Source: CAYZJV01 sp964482325
GTDB taxonomy: Bacteria; Spirochaetota; Spirochaetia; Sphaerochaetales; Sphaerochaetaceae
Direction of reading: 5' to 3'
NCBI GenBank assembly: GCA_964482325.1
Contig: CAYZXD010000004.1
Coordinates: 1 to 64,000 of the forward strand
Length of the DNA stretch: 64,000 nt
Shown here piece by piece: positions 25,525 to 34,831 of the stretch (its first letter is position 1; the number at the start of each line of letters is the position of its first letter). The position numbers and the translations under genes are program-made. The notes under the pieces are model-generated. The model worked only from the letters and a program-made list of their open reading frames with translations, was not told where the DNA came from and did no database searches.

Positions 25525-27466
25525 GGTATTCCTCCAGTGAACTGATCTCTTCGTGAATAGCAAACCAACGTTCTTCCAATAATGCATGCTCTGCTTCAAG
25601 ATCCGATTTCTGTGCCAGTAATGAAGTGATTCGGTTGCTATCACTATAATTTTCTTTTTTTGCCATAGCTTCCATCACCTGTTTCACTTCCTGTTCTTTG
25701 TTATCGATAAGATGTAGAACCTGTTCCGATTCTTTCACACAATTTCGCAATCGATTCTTTGCCCGATTCAATTCTTTATAGGCAAGAGAAGATTCTTCGA
25801 TTGAGTCTGTCTGAGCAGGTTGCCGATTACGAGTCTCCTCAGCTTGTTCTAAAGCCTCTTTCTGTTCCAGTTTCCACGAGAAGTATTCATAATCACCCTC
25901 GAATAACTCGGGTTCCTGTTCACTGAGATAGAGGATTCTATTCGCAATGGATTTAATAAAATGGGTATCATGCGACACAAACAATACGGTCCCCTGATAT
26001 TGCTTCAGTGCTTCGAGAAGCACCTGTTTCGCGTTGATATCTAGATGATTTGTCGGCTCATCAAGAATCAGAAGATTTGCCGGATGGAGCAATATTTTAA
26101 TCAGGGCTAGGCGGCTACGTTCTCCACCACTGAGGACGCTCACTTTCTTGTCTACATCGTCATCCGAAAACAGAAATGATCCGAGCAGACTCCGCAGACG
26201 CGGAATATCTGCAGTAGCAGCTACGGCGGATACTTCTTCCAGAATTGAGAGATTGCCATTTAGTGTGCTGTCAGTATCCTGGGCAAAGTACCCGATTTTC
26301 ACTCCGGTCCCAAGTTTCACCGTACCCGAATAGTGATTATCAAGGCCAGCTATGATACGCAGAAGTGTCGTCTTTCCCGCACCATTTCGCCCGGTTATAG
26401 CAAGACGATCTCCTTTATTTACCATCAGAGAAAAATCGGAAAACAAACTGATTGATGGATAGTGTTTCGACAGTTGATCAAGATGCAAGACGTCATTGCC
26501 ACTGTGCGGGGGTTCGGGAAAACGGAATGAGAGTTTTTTCAAGTGCTGCGGAATTTGAATGATTTCCTCTTTTTCAAGCTGTTTTTCTCTACTCTGGACC
26601 TGTTTTGCCTTTGATGCTTTATACCGAAACCGTTCAATGAACCGTTCGGTCTGCTCAATCGATTTTGCTTGTGCTTTGTAGGCTTTCTGTAATTGCTCCA
26701 GCTCCTGTTCCCGCTGTACGACATAGCTGCTGTAGTTGCCGCTGTATCGTTTTAATTCCCCGAGAAAGAGTTCATAGACTTCCGATACTACAGCATCCAG
26801 AAAATCCTGATCGTGAGAAACCATGATCACGGCACCGGGATACTGACAGAGAAAATTGCGCAGCCAGATACGTGCCTCTATATCGAGATAGTTCGTCGGT
26901 TCATCAAGCAGCATGACATCAGGTGCTTCAACAAGTACTTTGGCAAGCGCGATACGCATTTGCCATCCGCCGCTGAATTCTTCACATCTTCGCGTGAAAT
27001 CGCTTCGTAAAAACCCTAGTCCTACAAGCACTTGTTCGATATTAGCCTCTCTGCGATAGTAGGTGCTTGCGTTCAAGGTCTCTTGAATTTCGTGGAGTTG
27101 CTCAAGCAGCGGTGTGTGATTATCATGCTCGCTGAGTTCAGCAAGTTGCAGTTCTACCGATCGTTTGCTTTCAAGAAGAGTGATAAATCGATCATAGGCT
27201 TTTTCCACTTCTTGAAAGACATTCGTACCCTGATGAACGATATCACTTTGGGGGAGGTAGGAAACCCGCATTCCTTTTGTAGTAGTGATGGTTCCACCAT
27301 CAGCTAAGATTTCTCCACTGATAATTTTGAGGAGCGTTGATTTTCCTGAACCATTTCCTCCTACCAGTGCAGCACGCCTTCCTGCAGATATCGTGAGGGA
27401 GACCGCATGCAGAAGATCGCGATCACCGTAAGAGAGACTGATTTGCTGTACTTGCAAAGTTCCCAT
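25514..27466 (-). CDS. ABC-F family ATPase
   Basis: Soluble protein with two ABC ATPase domains and no membrane segment, 650 residues. Walker A motifs are GGNGSGKST (Lys42) and GRNGAGKTT; the signature motifs are SGGWQMR and LSGGERSR; both Walker B sites read LDEPTN. The charged linker between the domains and a C-terminal coiled coil (about 560-650) match the Uup/YdiF type. ABC-F proteins act on stalled ribosomes or give antibiotic protection; which applies here is unknown. The ATG at 27464-27466 has GAGGA five bases upstream. It heads the minus-strand run maf-rpsB-tsf-frr-uppS-cdsA-dxr-rseP. Confidence 0.9.
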   Translation of the reverse strand: MGTLQVQQISLSYGDRDLLHAVSLTISAGRRAALVGGNGSGKSTLLKIISGEILADGGTITTTKGMRVSYLPQSDIVHQGTNVFQEVEKAYDRFITLLESKRSVELQLAELSEHDNHTPLLEQLHEIQETLNASTYYRREANIEQVLVGLGFLRSDFTRRCEEFSGGWQMRIALAKVLVEAPDVMLLDEPTNYLDIEARIWLRNFLCQYPGAVIMVSHDQDFLDAVVSEVYELFLGELKRYSGNYSSYVVQREQELEQLQKAYKAQAKSIEQTERFIERFRYKASKAKQVQSREKQLEKEEIIQIPQHLKKLSFRFPEPPHSGNDVLHLDQLSKHYPSISLFSDFSLMVNKGDRLAITGRNGAGKTTLLRIIAGLDNHYSGTVKLGTGVKIGYFAQDTDSTLNGNLSILEEVSAVAATADIPRLRSLLGSFLFSDDDVDKKVSVLSGGERSRLALIKILLHPANLLILDEPTNHLDINAKQVLLEALKQYQGTVLFVSHDTHFIKSIANRILYLSEQEPELFEGDYEYFSWKLEQKEALEQAEETRNRQPAQTDSIEESSLAYKELNRAKNRLRNCVKESEQVLHLIDNKEQEVKQVMEAMAKKENYSDSNRITSLLAQKSDLEAEHALLEERWFAIHEEISSLEEYLGQ

Positions 27467-27488
27467 GAGTTCCTCTTTGCTGCAGGTG

Positions 27489-27517
27489 TTGCAGATTCGT
27501 ATGGTAACGAGTATGAT
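27489..27517 (+). promoter_or_regulatory. Promoter of aroDE
   Basis: TTGCAG, 17 bases, TATGAT. It predicts a leader of about 75 bases. The leader region carries the nine-base direct repeat GATGCAAGG (27515-27523 and 27543-27551), of unknown meaning. Confidence 0.6.
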
Positions 27518-27597
27518 GCAAGGTATCATAACGGCGCATCGGGATGCAAGGAGTCCTTCTGGCGTCGGATCATAGACCATGTACTGGAGGGTCTCCG

Positions 27598-29055
27598 ATG
27601 ATTTGTCTGGTTCTTACCGGCGCCACACTAGAAGAAAACAGCGCTCAGTATGAGCAGAATCGCGATTATTGCGATATTGTTGAATTGCGTGTCGACCTGC
27701 TTGAAGAGGTGCAGCGGAATCAGGTGGTGACGTTTTCCTCCCGCATACCGGTCCCGGTGATTCTCACCATCCGGCGATCCGCCGATGGAGGTTCATATAC
27801 CGGTTCAGAACGATCACGTCTTACGCTGATGGAACAGCTGCTTGACGGAGACTTTGCGTATGTGGATATCGAAGATGATGTGAAACGATCATATGTGGAA
27901 CAGAAGGCCCGCGAAAGGGGAATTCGAATCATTCGGTCCCGGCACGATTTTTCCGGTATGCCTGCCGATATCTATCATAGAATTGCTAAAATTGCAGCCA
28001 AAGGTGATATCCCCAAATTAGCGGTTACTGTACGGTCACTATTGGATCTGATTACTCTGTTTCGTGTGCAGACCGAGCTGAAGGATGTTGCAGAAAAAAT
28101 TGTGATCGGTATGGGTGATTATGGACTTCCCTCACGGATCCTCTATAAACGCATCGGTTCATTATGGACCTACTGTGCTCAAGATGCGGTGGCACCCGGT
28201 CAGATTTCTGCAAAACAGATGAAACTGTTGTATCGTGCCGATCAGGTCGATGACCGAACGCATATCTATGGAGTGATCGGTAATCCGGTACTCCATTCAT
28301 TCAGTCCACGAATTCAGAATCCCGGCTTTCAGGGGATTAAATTCAATGCCATTTATCTTCCCTTTCTGGTAGACTCGGTGAGAACCTTCTTTATTCTTGC
28401 AGAAATGTTGCAGATATCTGGGTTTTCTGTCACCGTCCCCCACAAACAGCATGTACTCCCGTATCTGGGTAAAACTTCTCGGGAAGTAAAGCAGATCGGC
28501 AGCTGTAACACAGTAGTGCGCGCAAAGAATCTCTGGATAGGGATGAATACCGATTACTACGGATTTATTGAACCGCTCATTGCCGATATTGATAGTGGAA
28601 GCATTCAAAGTGCGTTAGTCATTGGAGCCGGAGGGGCTGCACGTTCCGCCGTCTGGGCTTTAAGAAATCATGGGTGCAAAGTTACTATCATCAACCGAAG
28701 CATCGAACGGGCAAAGAGTCTTGCTCAGGAGACGATGGCGTCATGGGATTCATTAGAGCGGGCAAGTGAGTATGAACACGTAGATTTGGTAGTACAGACC
28801 ACTTCGGTTGGTATGGTTCCGAATATCGAAGAAGATCCGGTCCCTCATTATCAGTTCAGTTCACGCCAGGTAGTCTATGATATGGTGTATCGTCCTACCT
28901 ATACACGACTGCTGCAACGGGCATTGGAATCGGGATGTCGATTACTTTTTGGTATCGATATGTTGGTTCGTCAGGGGAAACATCAGTTTGAAGCGTTTAC
29001 GGGATATCACTATCCAAAGCGACTTGAACAAACGTTACACCTCGAAGAAGATTGA
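27598..29055 (+). CDS. aroDE: Bifunctional 3-dehydroquinate dehydratase / shikimate dehydrogenase
   Basis: Catalyses steps three and four of the shikimate pathway in one 485-residue chain. Residues 1-215 are a type I dehydroquinase: Glu29/Arg31/Asp33 (VELRVD), His116 in RSRHDF and the Schiff-base Lys140 in PKLAV. Residues 222-485 are AroE-like: GVIGNPVLHSFSP, catalytic Lys283 in TVPHK, Asn304, Asp319 in GMNTD, and the NADP loop VIGAGGAARS near 342. In SPxxHN the His is Gln240, a non-catalytic change. The fusion order is as in plants and chlamydiae. GGAGG lies seven bases before the ATG. It overlaps the convergent helicase-partner gene by 21 bases; aroC and aroK are in that operon. Confidence 0.93.
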   Translation: MICLVLTGATLEENSAQYEQNRDYCDIVELRVDLLEEVQRNQVVTFSSRIPVPVILTIRRSADGGSYTGSERSRLTLMEQLLDGDFAYVDIEDDVKRSYVEQKARERGIRIIRSRHDFSGMPADIYHRIAKIAAKGDIPKLAVTVRSLLDLITLFRVQTELKDVAEKIVIGMGDYGLPSRILYKRIGSLWTYCAQDAVAPGQISAKQMKLLYRADQVDDRTHIYGVIGNPVLHSFSPRIQNPGFQGIKFNAIYLPFLVDSVRTFFILAEMLQISGFSVTVPHKQHVLPYLGKTSREVKQIGSCNTVVRAKNLWIGMNTDYYGFIEPLIADIDSGSIQSALVIGAGGAARSAVWALRNHGCKVTIINRSIERAKSLAQETMASWDSLERASEYEHVDLVVQTTSVGMVPNIEEDPVPHYQFSSRQVVYDMVYRPTYTRLLQRALESGCRLLFGIDMLVRQGKHQFEAFTGYHYPKRLEQTLHLEED

Positions 29056-31014
29056 TCTCCTGAGTTTCCTCAGTTTAAACACGAGGTTGATGGGAATAAC
29101 GCGCTGTTGTCCATCGGGAAGCAGATGTACCCGAACGGCTGTCTCCGATCCCGATTTAATCACCTCTTTTGCCTCAGCAAGAAGTATTTCGGTATTCCCC
29201 TGATCATCAAGCAGGTGCAGTTCAATAAGATCTCCTGCAGATTTAACGGCAGTTTTACACAGGTTTACCTTGCCCTGATGATCAAAACCACTCGCCTGCA
29301 AAGTCTGACTGGGACCTCGGATAGATTGAATCTGTGATGGTATCAGAACCAGCTTCCGCTCCAATCGATCGAGTAATTCGTTCCGCTCACTTGGATCGGA
29401 AGTACGGGTGATAATAAGTTTCCGTAGAGTAGTGTGCTGCGATTCGATTGGTTCTTTCTCGTGAAGGTCCCCGGTCGGTAATGGTGTAATTGTCACACGC
29501 TGTATGCTATCGGCATCCTGTGGAACCACAGGAGAAGACTCTTCCTCGGTAATGCTGCTTGGGAGCAGCCCTGATCCTGCAGTAGTCAGAATTTCCCGCC
29601 AGGTTCGTTCACTTTTTCGGGAAAATAGATACATACCGGATCCAATACGCGCAATTATATGATCCTGTAATTGTGGAAGTGCCTCAATAATCCGACTTTG
29701 CCGTTCATCCGATACTACCACAATGCCATCATAGATGACCAAAGAGGAGAACTCTTCCCGCCATTGCTGCATAAGAATTTTCAGACTCCCGAAACTCTGA
29801 GAAGTAAGTTCCTGCAAATAGGTAATGATCCGTGACTCAGAAAGTCCGATATCATAGGCACGCATCATTGACAGTTTTGTAATCTCGTAGGTACATAACA
29901 CATCCACTTTCCGGACTATGGCAATGAGATGGAGATAGTCCATGGTATCAACTGACTGGAGTATTCCGCTATAGGTGATGGTAAGATCACTATCGATCGT
30001 GCATCGTTGGCTTGGTAGTTCACTATGAGGGGCGACCTCTTGTTTTGTCAAACCGACAGTACAAAGGAATGCGATCATCTGATCATCCACCAAATGAGAT
30101 ATTCCAGCCCGATACAGCGCAAATTGTACGGCAGTAATCAACTCTTCATCAGTGTACACAGGAACCGTTGTCAATACATTGATGAGGACTGAGAAAAATT
30201 GCTGTACGATAGCACCCTGTGTTCGGATATGTACATTCATGTGATGACGCCATGCGCTGAGGCATAGGTGCATCAACAAGGTCTCTGTATCTACTTCCAG
30301 CAATCGTTGAGCCATCTCCAAAATAAATCGAGTCTGCTTTCCCCGTTCTTTCAGCACATGTTCATCGAAGAGCAGCTGGTTATACTGGAGGATGATCTCG
30401 GGTGATAAAGAAGGGAGGGTGAACACTGATGGGATAAAACGATTACGGATTATCCGCTCACTTCGTTCTCGGTTCCCAAGGTCTTCATGAATATGGAGAC
30501 TGATCAGGGCGCGCACAATGGTTCGATTGCCCGGTTGAAATCGGTACTGTGGCGCCCTCTTATCGGTGATCTCATCTCTAAAAAGCAATAGGGGAGTGAT
30601 ATACGGTTCCAGTATTGAACGTAACAGTGGGTTGATCATGAGTTCATTGCGATTGTGCGGGCGGTCAGGATTAGGAACTACCAACAGACGTTCTTCCAGA
30701 TTCACCAACTGCTGCCACAGTTGTGCATAGGGGATTCTTCGAGAAAATATCCGGCAAACCTCGTCTTGTGTAGGATGTTCAAGTAACCATACTGCAGAAA
30801 TCAGACGAGTATCATCAGCAGACAATCGTGCAAGAACCTGATTCTGGAATTCGCTTTGGGTAAATAAAGCGGTAAGCTGTGTAGTCAGCTGAGGTTTATG
30901 AAAAGGAGTTGGAATGGTAGCAATAAAATTTCTGATAATATCGAGATAGGTAGTATCGGAAAGCTGAGAGAGCGCGCGTTCCCAAAGACGTGTTTCTTCA
31001 GTATGATGATTCAA
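29035..31014 (-). CDS. Large helicase-associated protein, XPB partner
   Basis: 659 residues, no signal or membrane segment. Only one part is recognisable: residues ~325-440 (ESQRC-like TIDSDLTITYSGIL, then KLSMMRAYDIGLSESRIITYL and IVVVSDERQ) look like the XPB/Ssl2 N-terminal 'Helicase_C_3' domain, which binds DNA damage regions in XPB proteins. The N-terminal 300 residues are helical; the C-terminal 100 residues are a separate small domain. There is no helicase motif. It starts at TTG 31014 with GGAGG seven bases upstream, overlapping the XPB stop as TTGA. A similar neighbour of XPB occurs in mycobacteria (from memory, not searched), so the two probably form a complex. Function inferred only. 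Confidence 0.7.
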   Translation of the reverse strand: MNHHTEETRLWERALSQLSDTTYLDIIRNFIATIPTPFHKPQLTTQLTALFTQSEFQNQVLARLSADDTRLISAVWLLEHPTQDEVCRIFSRRIPYAQLWQQLVNLEERLLVVPNPDRPHNRNELMINPLLRSILEPYITPLLLFRDEITDKRAPQYRFQPGNRTIVRALISLHIHEDLGNRERSERIIRNRFIPSVFTLPSLSPEIILQYNQLLFDEHVLKERGKQTRFILEMAQRLLEVDTETLLMHLCLSAWRHHMNVHIRTQGAIVQQFFSVLINVLTTVPVYTDEELITAVQFALYRAGISHLVDDQMIAFLCTVGLTKQEVAPHSELPSQRCTIDSDLTITYSGILQSVDTMDYLHLIAIVRKVDVLCTYEITKLSMMRAYDIGLSESRIITYLQELTSQSFGSLKILMQQWREEFSSLVIYDGIVVVSDERQSRIIEALPQLQDHIIARIGSGMYLFSRKSERTWREILTTAGSGLLPSSITEEESSPVVPQDADSIQRVTITPLPTGDLHEKEPIESQHTTLRKLIITRTSDPSERNELLDRLERKLVLIPSQIQSIRGPSQTLQASGFDHQGKVNLCKTAVKSAGDLIELHLLDDQGNTEILLAEAKEVIKSGSETAVRVHLLPDGQQRVIPINLVFKLRKLRRSIFFEV

Positions 31015-32669
31015 TCCCAAACCTCCACGTGATAGGTATACCCCTGTTCAGTAAGGAATTTCTGTCGGTTTGCAGAAAATTCTTCTTCGGAAGAAAACCG
31101 GGTTACCAGAGAATAGAAATGCGAACTTTGCTGCTTGGGACGTAGAATCCTCCCCAGGCGTTGCGCCTCCTCCTGCCGAGACCCGAAGGTTCCCGATACT
31201 TGGATAGCCACTGAGGCATCCGGGAGATCGATGGCAAAATTCGCTACCTTGGAAACCACCAGAATTCGTTGTTTCCCTTCACGAAACGCTCCGTAGAGTT
31301 CATCCCGCTTCGCGTTGGCTGTAGAGCCGGTGATGAGCGGAGCCTGAAGTTCCCGAGCAATGGTTTTCAATTGCTCCAGATACTGTCCGATAACAAGAAT
31401 ATAATCCTGGGGATGATTCTCAATTAAATCCCGTACAATCTGAATTTTTCGGGGATTTTCACTGGCTACCCGGTACTTTTCCCGTTTGTTTGCTATCGCG
31501 TAGGGGATTTCCAGTTCCCTTGGAAGAGGAACGCGTATTTCGGTACACTCGGCTTCCGCTATCCATCCCTGACTTTCCAGCTCGCTCCAGGGAACATCAT
31601 ACCGTTTCGGTCCGACCAAAGAAAACACTTCATCTTCCCTATGATCTTCTCTGATCAGCGTTGCAGTCAGACCAACACGATAAATGGCCTGCAGTTCAGC
31701 AGTAACCTTGAACACCGGGGCTGGGAGCATGTGTACTTCGTCATAGATAATCAATCCCCAGTTTCCTTCACGGAGAATACGCATATGGGGGAACTCACTC
31801 TCTTTATCCGGTCTCCAGGTAAGCACTTGATAGGTACATACCGTAATAGGTCTTATCTCCTTTCTTACACCTGAATATTCTCCAATCTGTGATGGATCGA
31901 TATCGAGTTTGTCACTGATTTCTGATATCCATTGATGTACTGCAGCGACGTTGGTGGTCAATATCAGGGTGCGAGTACTCAGCCGGGTAAGTATTTCCAT
32001 ACCTACAATGGTTTTCCCAGATCCGCATGGGAGTACTATCGTACCGTAGCCGGTTCCCGGACCACCATCTCCCAGTACAGCGTCTGCAGCAAGACGTTGA
32101 TAATCCCGCAATACAAACGGAACTTCACGCAGCGATACCGGTCTGAAGTGCACGGGAACCGGATCTCCCCGCTTCAGCGGAATGCGATCATCCACAGGGA
32201 AGTTCATTTTAATCAGCTGAAGCTTCAGTTCTCCCCGCTGATACCGAGGGACCAAATACCCCTGCGGGTGTGGTTGGAGCATGTTAGCTATACGCTTCTG
32301 TGCAAGAATTTCCCGCTCATACCGGTTTTGTGCGATGGTAAGCAGCCAGTGATCTTCATCTTCTGCGATAGGGTGCAGTTGTATCTGTCCGAATCGGCTT
32401 CCCAGTTCCCGAATATGGAATTCAACAGTTTCCGGAATAGCAAACCGAGACCAGCGGTGTAGTCGCGCAAGCACCTCTTCCACCTGAATACCTGCAGCTG
32501 CAGCATTCCATAAGCTGATGGCAGAAAGTGCATAGGTGTGCACATGCTCAGGCGATTTTATTAATTCAGCAAAAGCTATCAGATCATTGCGAGCTTGTGG
32601 GGCAGCAGGAGAGTGTACATCGAGCATCATGGAGAGATCACTCTGAATAATCAGCGGCTTATCTTCCAT
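31011..32669 (-). CDS. xpb: XPB/Rad25-type superfamily 2 DNA helicase
   Basis: 3'-5' DNA helicase or translocase of the family whose eukaryotic member opens DNA in TFIIH and excision repair. 552 residues. Order: N-terminal XPB domain (LIIQSDLSMMLDVHSP, residues 6-21, to about 100), damage-recognition-like linker, helicase motif I LPCGSGKT (Lys219), DEVH box near 305, the RED-loop residues in LIREDHRED near 335, and motif VI QRLGRILRP near 505. I start at the ATG at 32667-32669, where similarity to other bacterial XPB proteins begins; two more in-frame ATGs lie up to 18 bases upstream. It overlaps aroC by 11 bases. Bacterial XPB is patchily distributed, and its in vivo role is poorly known. 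Confidence 0.92.
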   Translation of the reverse strand: MEDKPLIIQSDLSMMLDVHSPAAPQARNDLIAFAELIKSPEHVHTYALSAISLWNAAAAGIQVEEVLARLHRWSRFAIPETVEFHIRELGSRFGQIQLHPIAEDEDHWLLTIAQNRYEREILAQKRIANMLQPHPQGYLVPRYQRGELKLQLIKMNFPVDDRIPLKRGDPVPVHFRPVSLREVPFVLRDYQRLAADAVLGDGGPGTGYGTIVLPCGSGKTIVGMEILTRLSTRTLILTTNVAAVHQWISEISDKLDIDPSQIGEYSGVRKEIRPITVCTYQVLTWRPDKESEFPHMRILREGNWGLIIYDEVHMLPAPVFKVTAELQAIYRVGLTATLIREDHREDEVFSLVGPKRYDVPWSELESQGWIAEAECTEIRVPLPRELEIPYAIANKREKYRVASENPRKIQIVRDLIENHPQDYILVIGQYLEQLKTIARELQAPLITGSTANAKRDELYGAFREGKQRILVVSKVANFAIDLPDASVAIQVSGTFGSRQEEAQRLGRILRPKQQSSHFYSLVTRFSSEEEFSANRQKFLTEQGYTYHVEVWD

Positions 32670-33708
32670 GGTGTTCATACCAGGCATTTAACAGAGTGAT
32701 AGCGGTCATTGCCTCGATAACCGGAACAATGCGTACGCATATACAGGGATCATGCCGTCCGTTTATGGCAATAATCTGTGGTTCACCTTTGAGATTAATC
32801 GTCTGTTGCGGTAAGCCGATTGATGCAGTCGGTTTAACTGCAGTTCTGAAGAGGATGTGATCACCATTGGTAATACCACCGTTCATGCCGCCGGCATGAT
32901 GAGAAGCGAATCCCTGTGGGGTTATCGCATCATTATGTACAGAACCTCTCAAGGAAGCAGCGGCAAAGCCATCACCGAATTCGATTCCCTTCGTCGCTCC
33001 TATGGAAAGTATTGCATGAGCTAATACAGCTTCGATTTTATCAAAAACCGGTTCACCAAGACCAGATGGCACACCGGTTACCAAAGTCTCAATAATACCT
33101 CCCACACTGTCCTGTTCATCACGAGCCCGCTCTATAGCCCTCTCCATGTCTATCGCTGCTTTGCTATCGGGACAGCTTACCCGATTTTCACCGATTACGG
33201 AGAGATCCCGTTCCTTTGCGATGACCTGTTCAATCTGAATGGTATATGCAGTGATGGAAATTCCCTTTGTCTGAAGAACCTGCATAGCAATTGCACCGGC
33301 AGCAAGTCGTGCAGCAGTTTCTCGACCACTTGAGCGTCCTCCACCTCGCCAGTCGCGAATACCGAATTTTTGTTGCCAGGTATGATCGGCATGTCCGGGT
33401 CGGTATACCTGTGAGATATCGGTATAATCATGAGATCGCTGATTGGTATTACGAATCAGCATAGCTACGGGAGTACCAGTGGTTTTCCCTTCAAAGATCC
33501 CTGAGAGAATTTCAACCGAATCGGCTTCCTGTCGCTCGGTACCCAGAGTATTCCCCCCCGGTCTTCTTCGCGACATCTGATACTGTAATGCAGGTATATC
33601 AATGGAGAAACCACTTTCCAATCCATCTATGACCACCCCAATTCCTGGTCCGTGAGATTCACCGAATGTAGTGATTTTCAGAGTCGTTCCAAAAGTATTT
33701 CCTGGCAT
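32659..33708 (-). CDS. aroC: Chorismate synthase
   Basis: Converts EPSP to chorismate using reduced FMN. 349 residues. Signatures: TFGESHGPGIGVVIDG near residue 14, the arginine-rich RRRPGG near 49, GRSSGRETA near 124 and the FMN-site segment RTAVKPTAS near 290. The gene overlaps aroK by 31 bases upstream and the XPB gene by 11 downstream, so it is translationally tied to both. Confidence 0.97.
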   Translation of the reverse strand: MPGNTFGTTLKITTFGESHGPGIGVVIDGLESGFSIDIPALQYQMSRRRPGGNTLGTERQEADSVEILSGIFEGKTTGTPVAMLIRNTNQRSHDYTDISQVYRPGHADHTWQQKFGIRDWRGGGRSSGRETAARLAAGAIAMQVLQTKGISITAYTIQIEQVIAKERDLSVIGENRVSCPDSKAAIDMERAIERARDEQDSVGGIIETLVTGVPSGLGEPVFDKIEAVLAHAILSIGATKGIEFGDGFAAASLRGSVHNDAITPQGFASHHAGGMNGGITNGDHILFRTAVKPTASIGLPQQTINLKGEPQIIAINGRHDPCICVRIVPVIEAMTAITLLNAWYEHHGR

Positions 33709-34277
33709 GATGTCCCTCTCCCTAGGAGGATGAGTATGGCTTGTGTGAGTAACTGACCATTCTCAGCCACCGACTGGTAATCGGACAATCTTAGCATATA
33801 ATCACTGATGTGCATATATCGGTCATCCCGGTGAACATACAGGTCATGAAATGAACGCTCTGGATCTTTCTGATCAAGGAAGGGGGGAATCCCATTTCTC
33901 ATGACTCTTCTGAACAGTTCAGATTCCTGAACTGAGAGATACAGTATGGTTCCTGTATCATGCATGAGCGCAAGCAACTGCTCGTTATCGCAAACCCCAC
34001 CACCTGTGGCAATAAGTGCAAGATCATACTGATGATGTTCCAGATGATGAACATACTGGCACACTACCTCGTATTCAAGTTCCATAAAGGATTCTTTGCC
34101 CTGATCACGATAGTATTCCCGTACCGATGTAAATGCTTTTCCGTGCAGACTTTTCAACATCAGGTCATCCGTATCGGTAAAGGAAACACGAAATGAGGTA
34201 TTGAGAGCAACTGAAGCAAATTGCCCGAGTCTGCTCTTTCCAGCATGTTTAATCCCAACAAGATAGATGATCTTCAC
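33678..34277 (-). CDS. aroK: Shikimate kinase
   Basis: Phosphorylates shikimate with ATP. 199 residues. The P-loop is G8-I-K-H-A-G-K14-S; the DTDDLM segment near residue 35 holds the shikimate-binding Asp, and GGGV near 81 is the conserved glycine loop. The lid segment is longer and less arginine-rich than in the standard enzyme, so this is a divergent spirochaete-type AroK. Start: GTG at 34277 with TGAGG six bases upstream; a GTG four codons earlier is too close to that site. The 31-base overlap with aroC is unusually long. Confidence 0.8.
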   Translation of the reverse strand: MKIIYLVGIKHAGKSRLGQFASVALNTSFRVSFTDTDDLMLKSLHGKAFTSVREYYRDQGKESFMELEYEVVCQYVHHLEHHQYDLALIATGGGVCDNEQLLALMHDTGTILYLSVQESELFRRVMRNGIPPFLDQKDPERSFHDLYVHRDDRYMHISDYMLRLSDYQSVAENGQLLTQAILILLGRGTSCQEILLERL

Positions 34278-34285
34278 CGCATGCC

Positions 34286-34783
34286 TCACTTTTGGTCATC
34301 GAATAGAGCTACCCACTGTATGGGATAGCGGGAACCACCATGCTCTTTTTGTACCCGGACCTGCTTGCGTTGCTGTTTTCGTGATTCCCGATGAAATCTT
34401 CTTAGTTCAATACGTTGCATATATTGTGCTTCGTTCATATTCCGCACGGTATTGATCAGGTGCCGGTTGTCAGGAACCACAAGTTTTAATGCGTAACGGA
34501 ATGTGATTATCATGGTATACCATAAGAGGACAATCAGCAGGGGAATGATCTCACGAACACTGGTATCGGGACTAATCTCAACACGATATGAGCCCGCTAT
34601 CATCCCTGTAGCGATACCATATAGGGGTGAAATACTGATTGCAAGAAAGGCTATTGAGATAGCAAGTGGTAATACCCAAAACCAGCCCTGTCGGGAAAAG
34701 AGAAAACGGAGACAGGCTGCTGCCGAGAGAAAACAGAGGAGAGTAGTACTGATACTGACCAGTAGCATGAGCATGTCTGACAT
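34286..34783 (-). CDS. Small membrane protein of unknown function
   Basis: About 165 residues with three predicted membrane helices (roughly residues 4-28, 36-64 and 82-105) and a strongly basic cytoplasmic C-terminus (RRFHRESRKQQRKQVRVQ). I do not recognise the family. The start is uncertain: the ATG at 34783 gives a hydrophobic start and leaves 48 bases to the divergent dgt gene; no clear ribosome-binding site is visible. It is first in the operon with aroK, aroC, the XPB helicase and its partner; its stop codon lies in the aroK ribosome-binding region. Confidence 0.55.
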   Translation of the reverse strand: MSDMLMLLVSISTTLLCFLSAAACLRFLFSRQGWFWVLPLAISIAFLAISISPLYGIATGMIAGSYRVEISPDTSVREIIPLLIVLLWYTMIITFRYALKLVVPDNRHLINTVRNMNEAQYMQRIELRRFHRESRKQQRKQVRVQKEHGGSRYPIQWVALFDDQK

Positions 34784-34831
34784 GATACCATGCAGGTCAG
34801 TGATAGGGAAGTATATTGCAGGGAGGAATGC

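Noticed and set aside
27515..27551. Direct repeat GATGCAAGG as a mobile-element or regulatory signature
   Set aside because: Only two nine-base copies, no inverted ends and no similar repeat elsewhere in the window that I could see.
31932..32462. 176-codon open frame antisense to the XPB helicase gene
   Set aside because: No ribosome-binding site and no domain; shadow of a well-supported gene.
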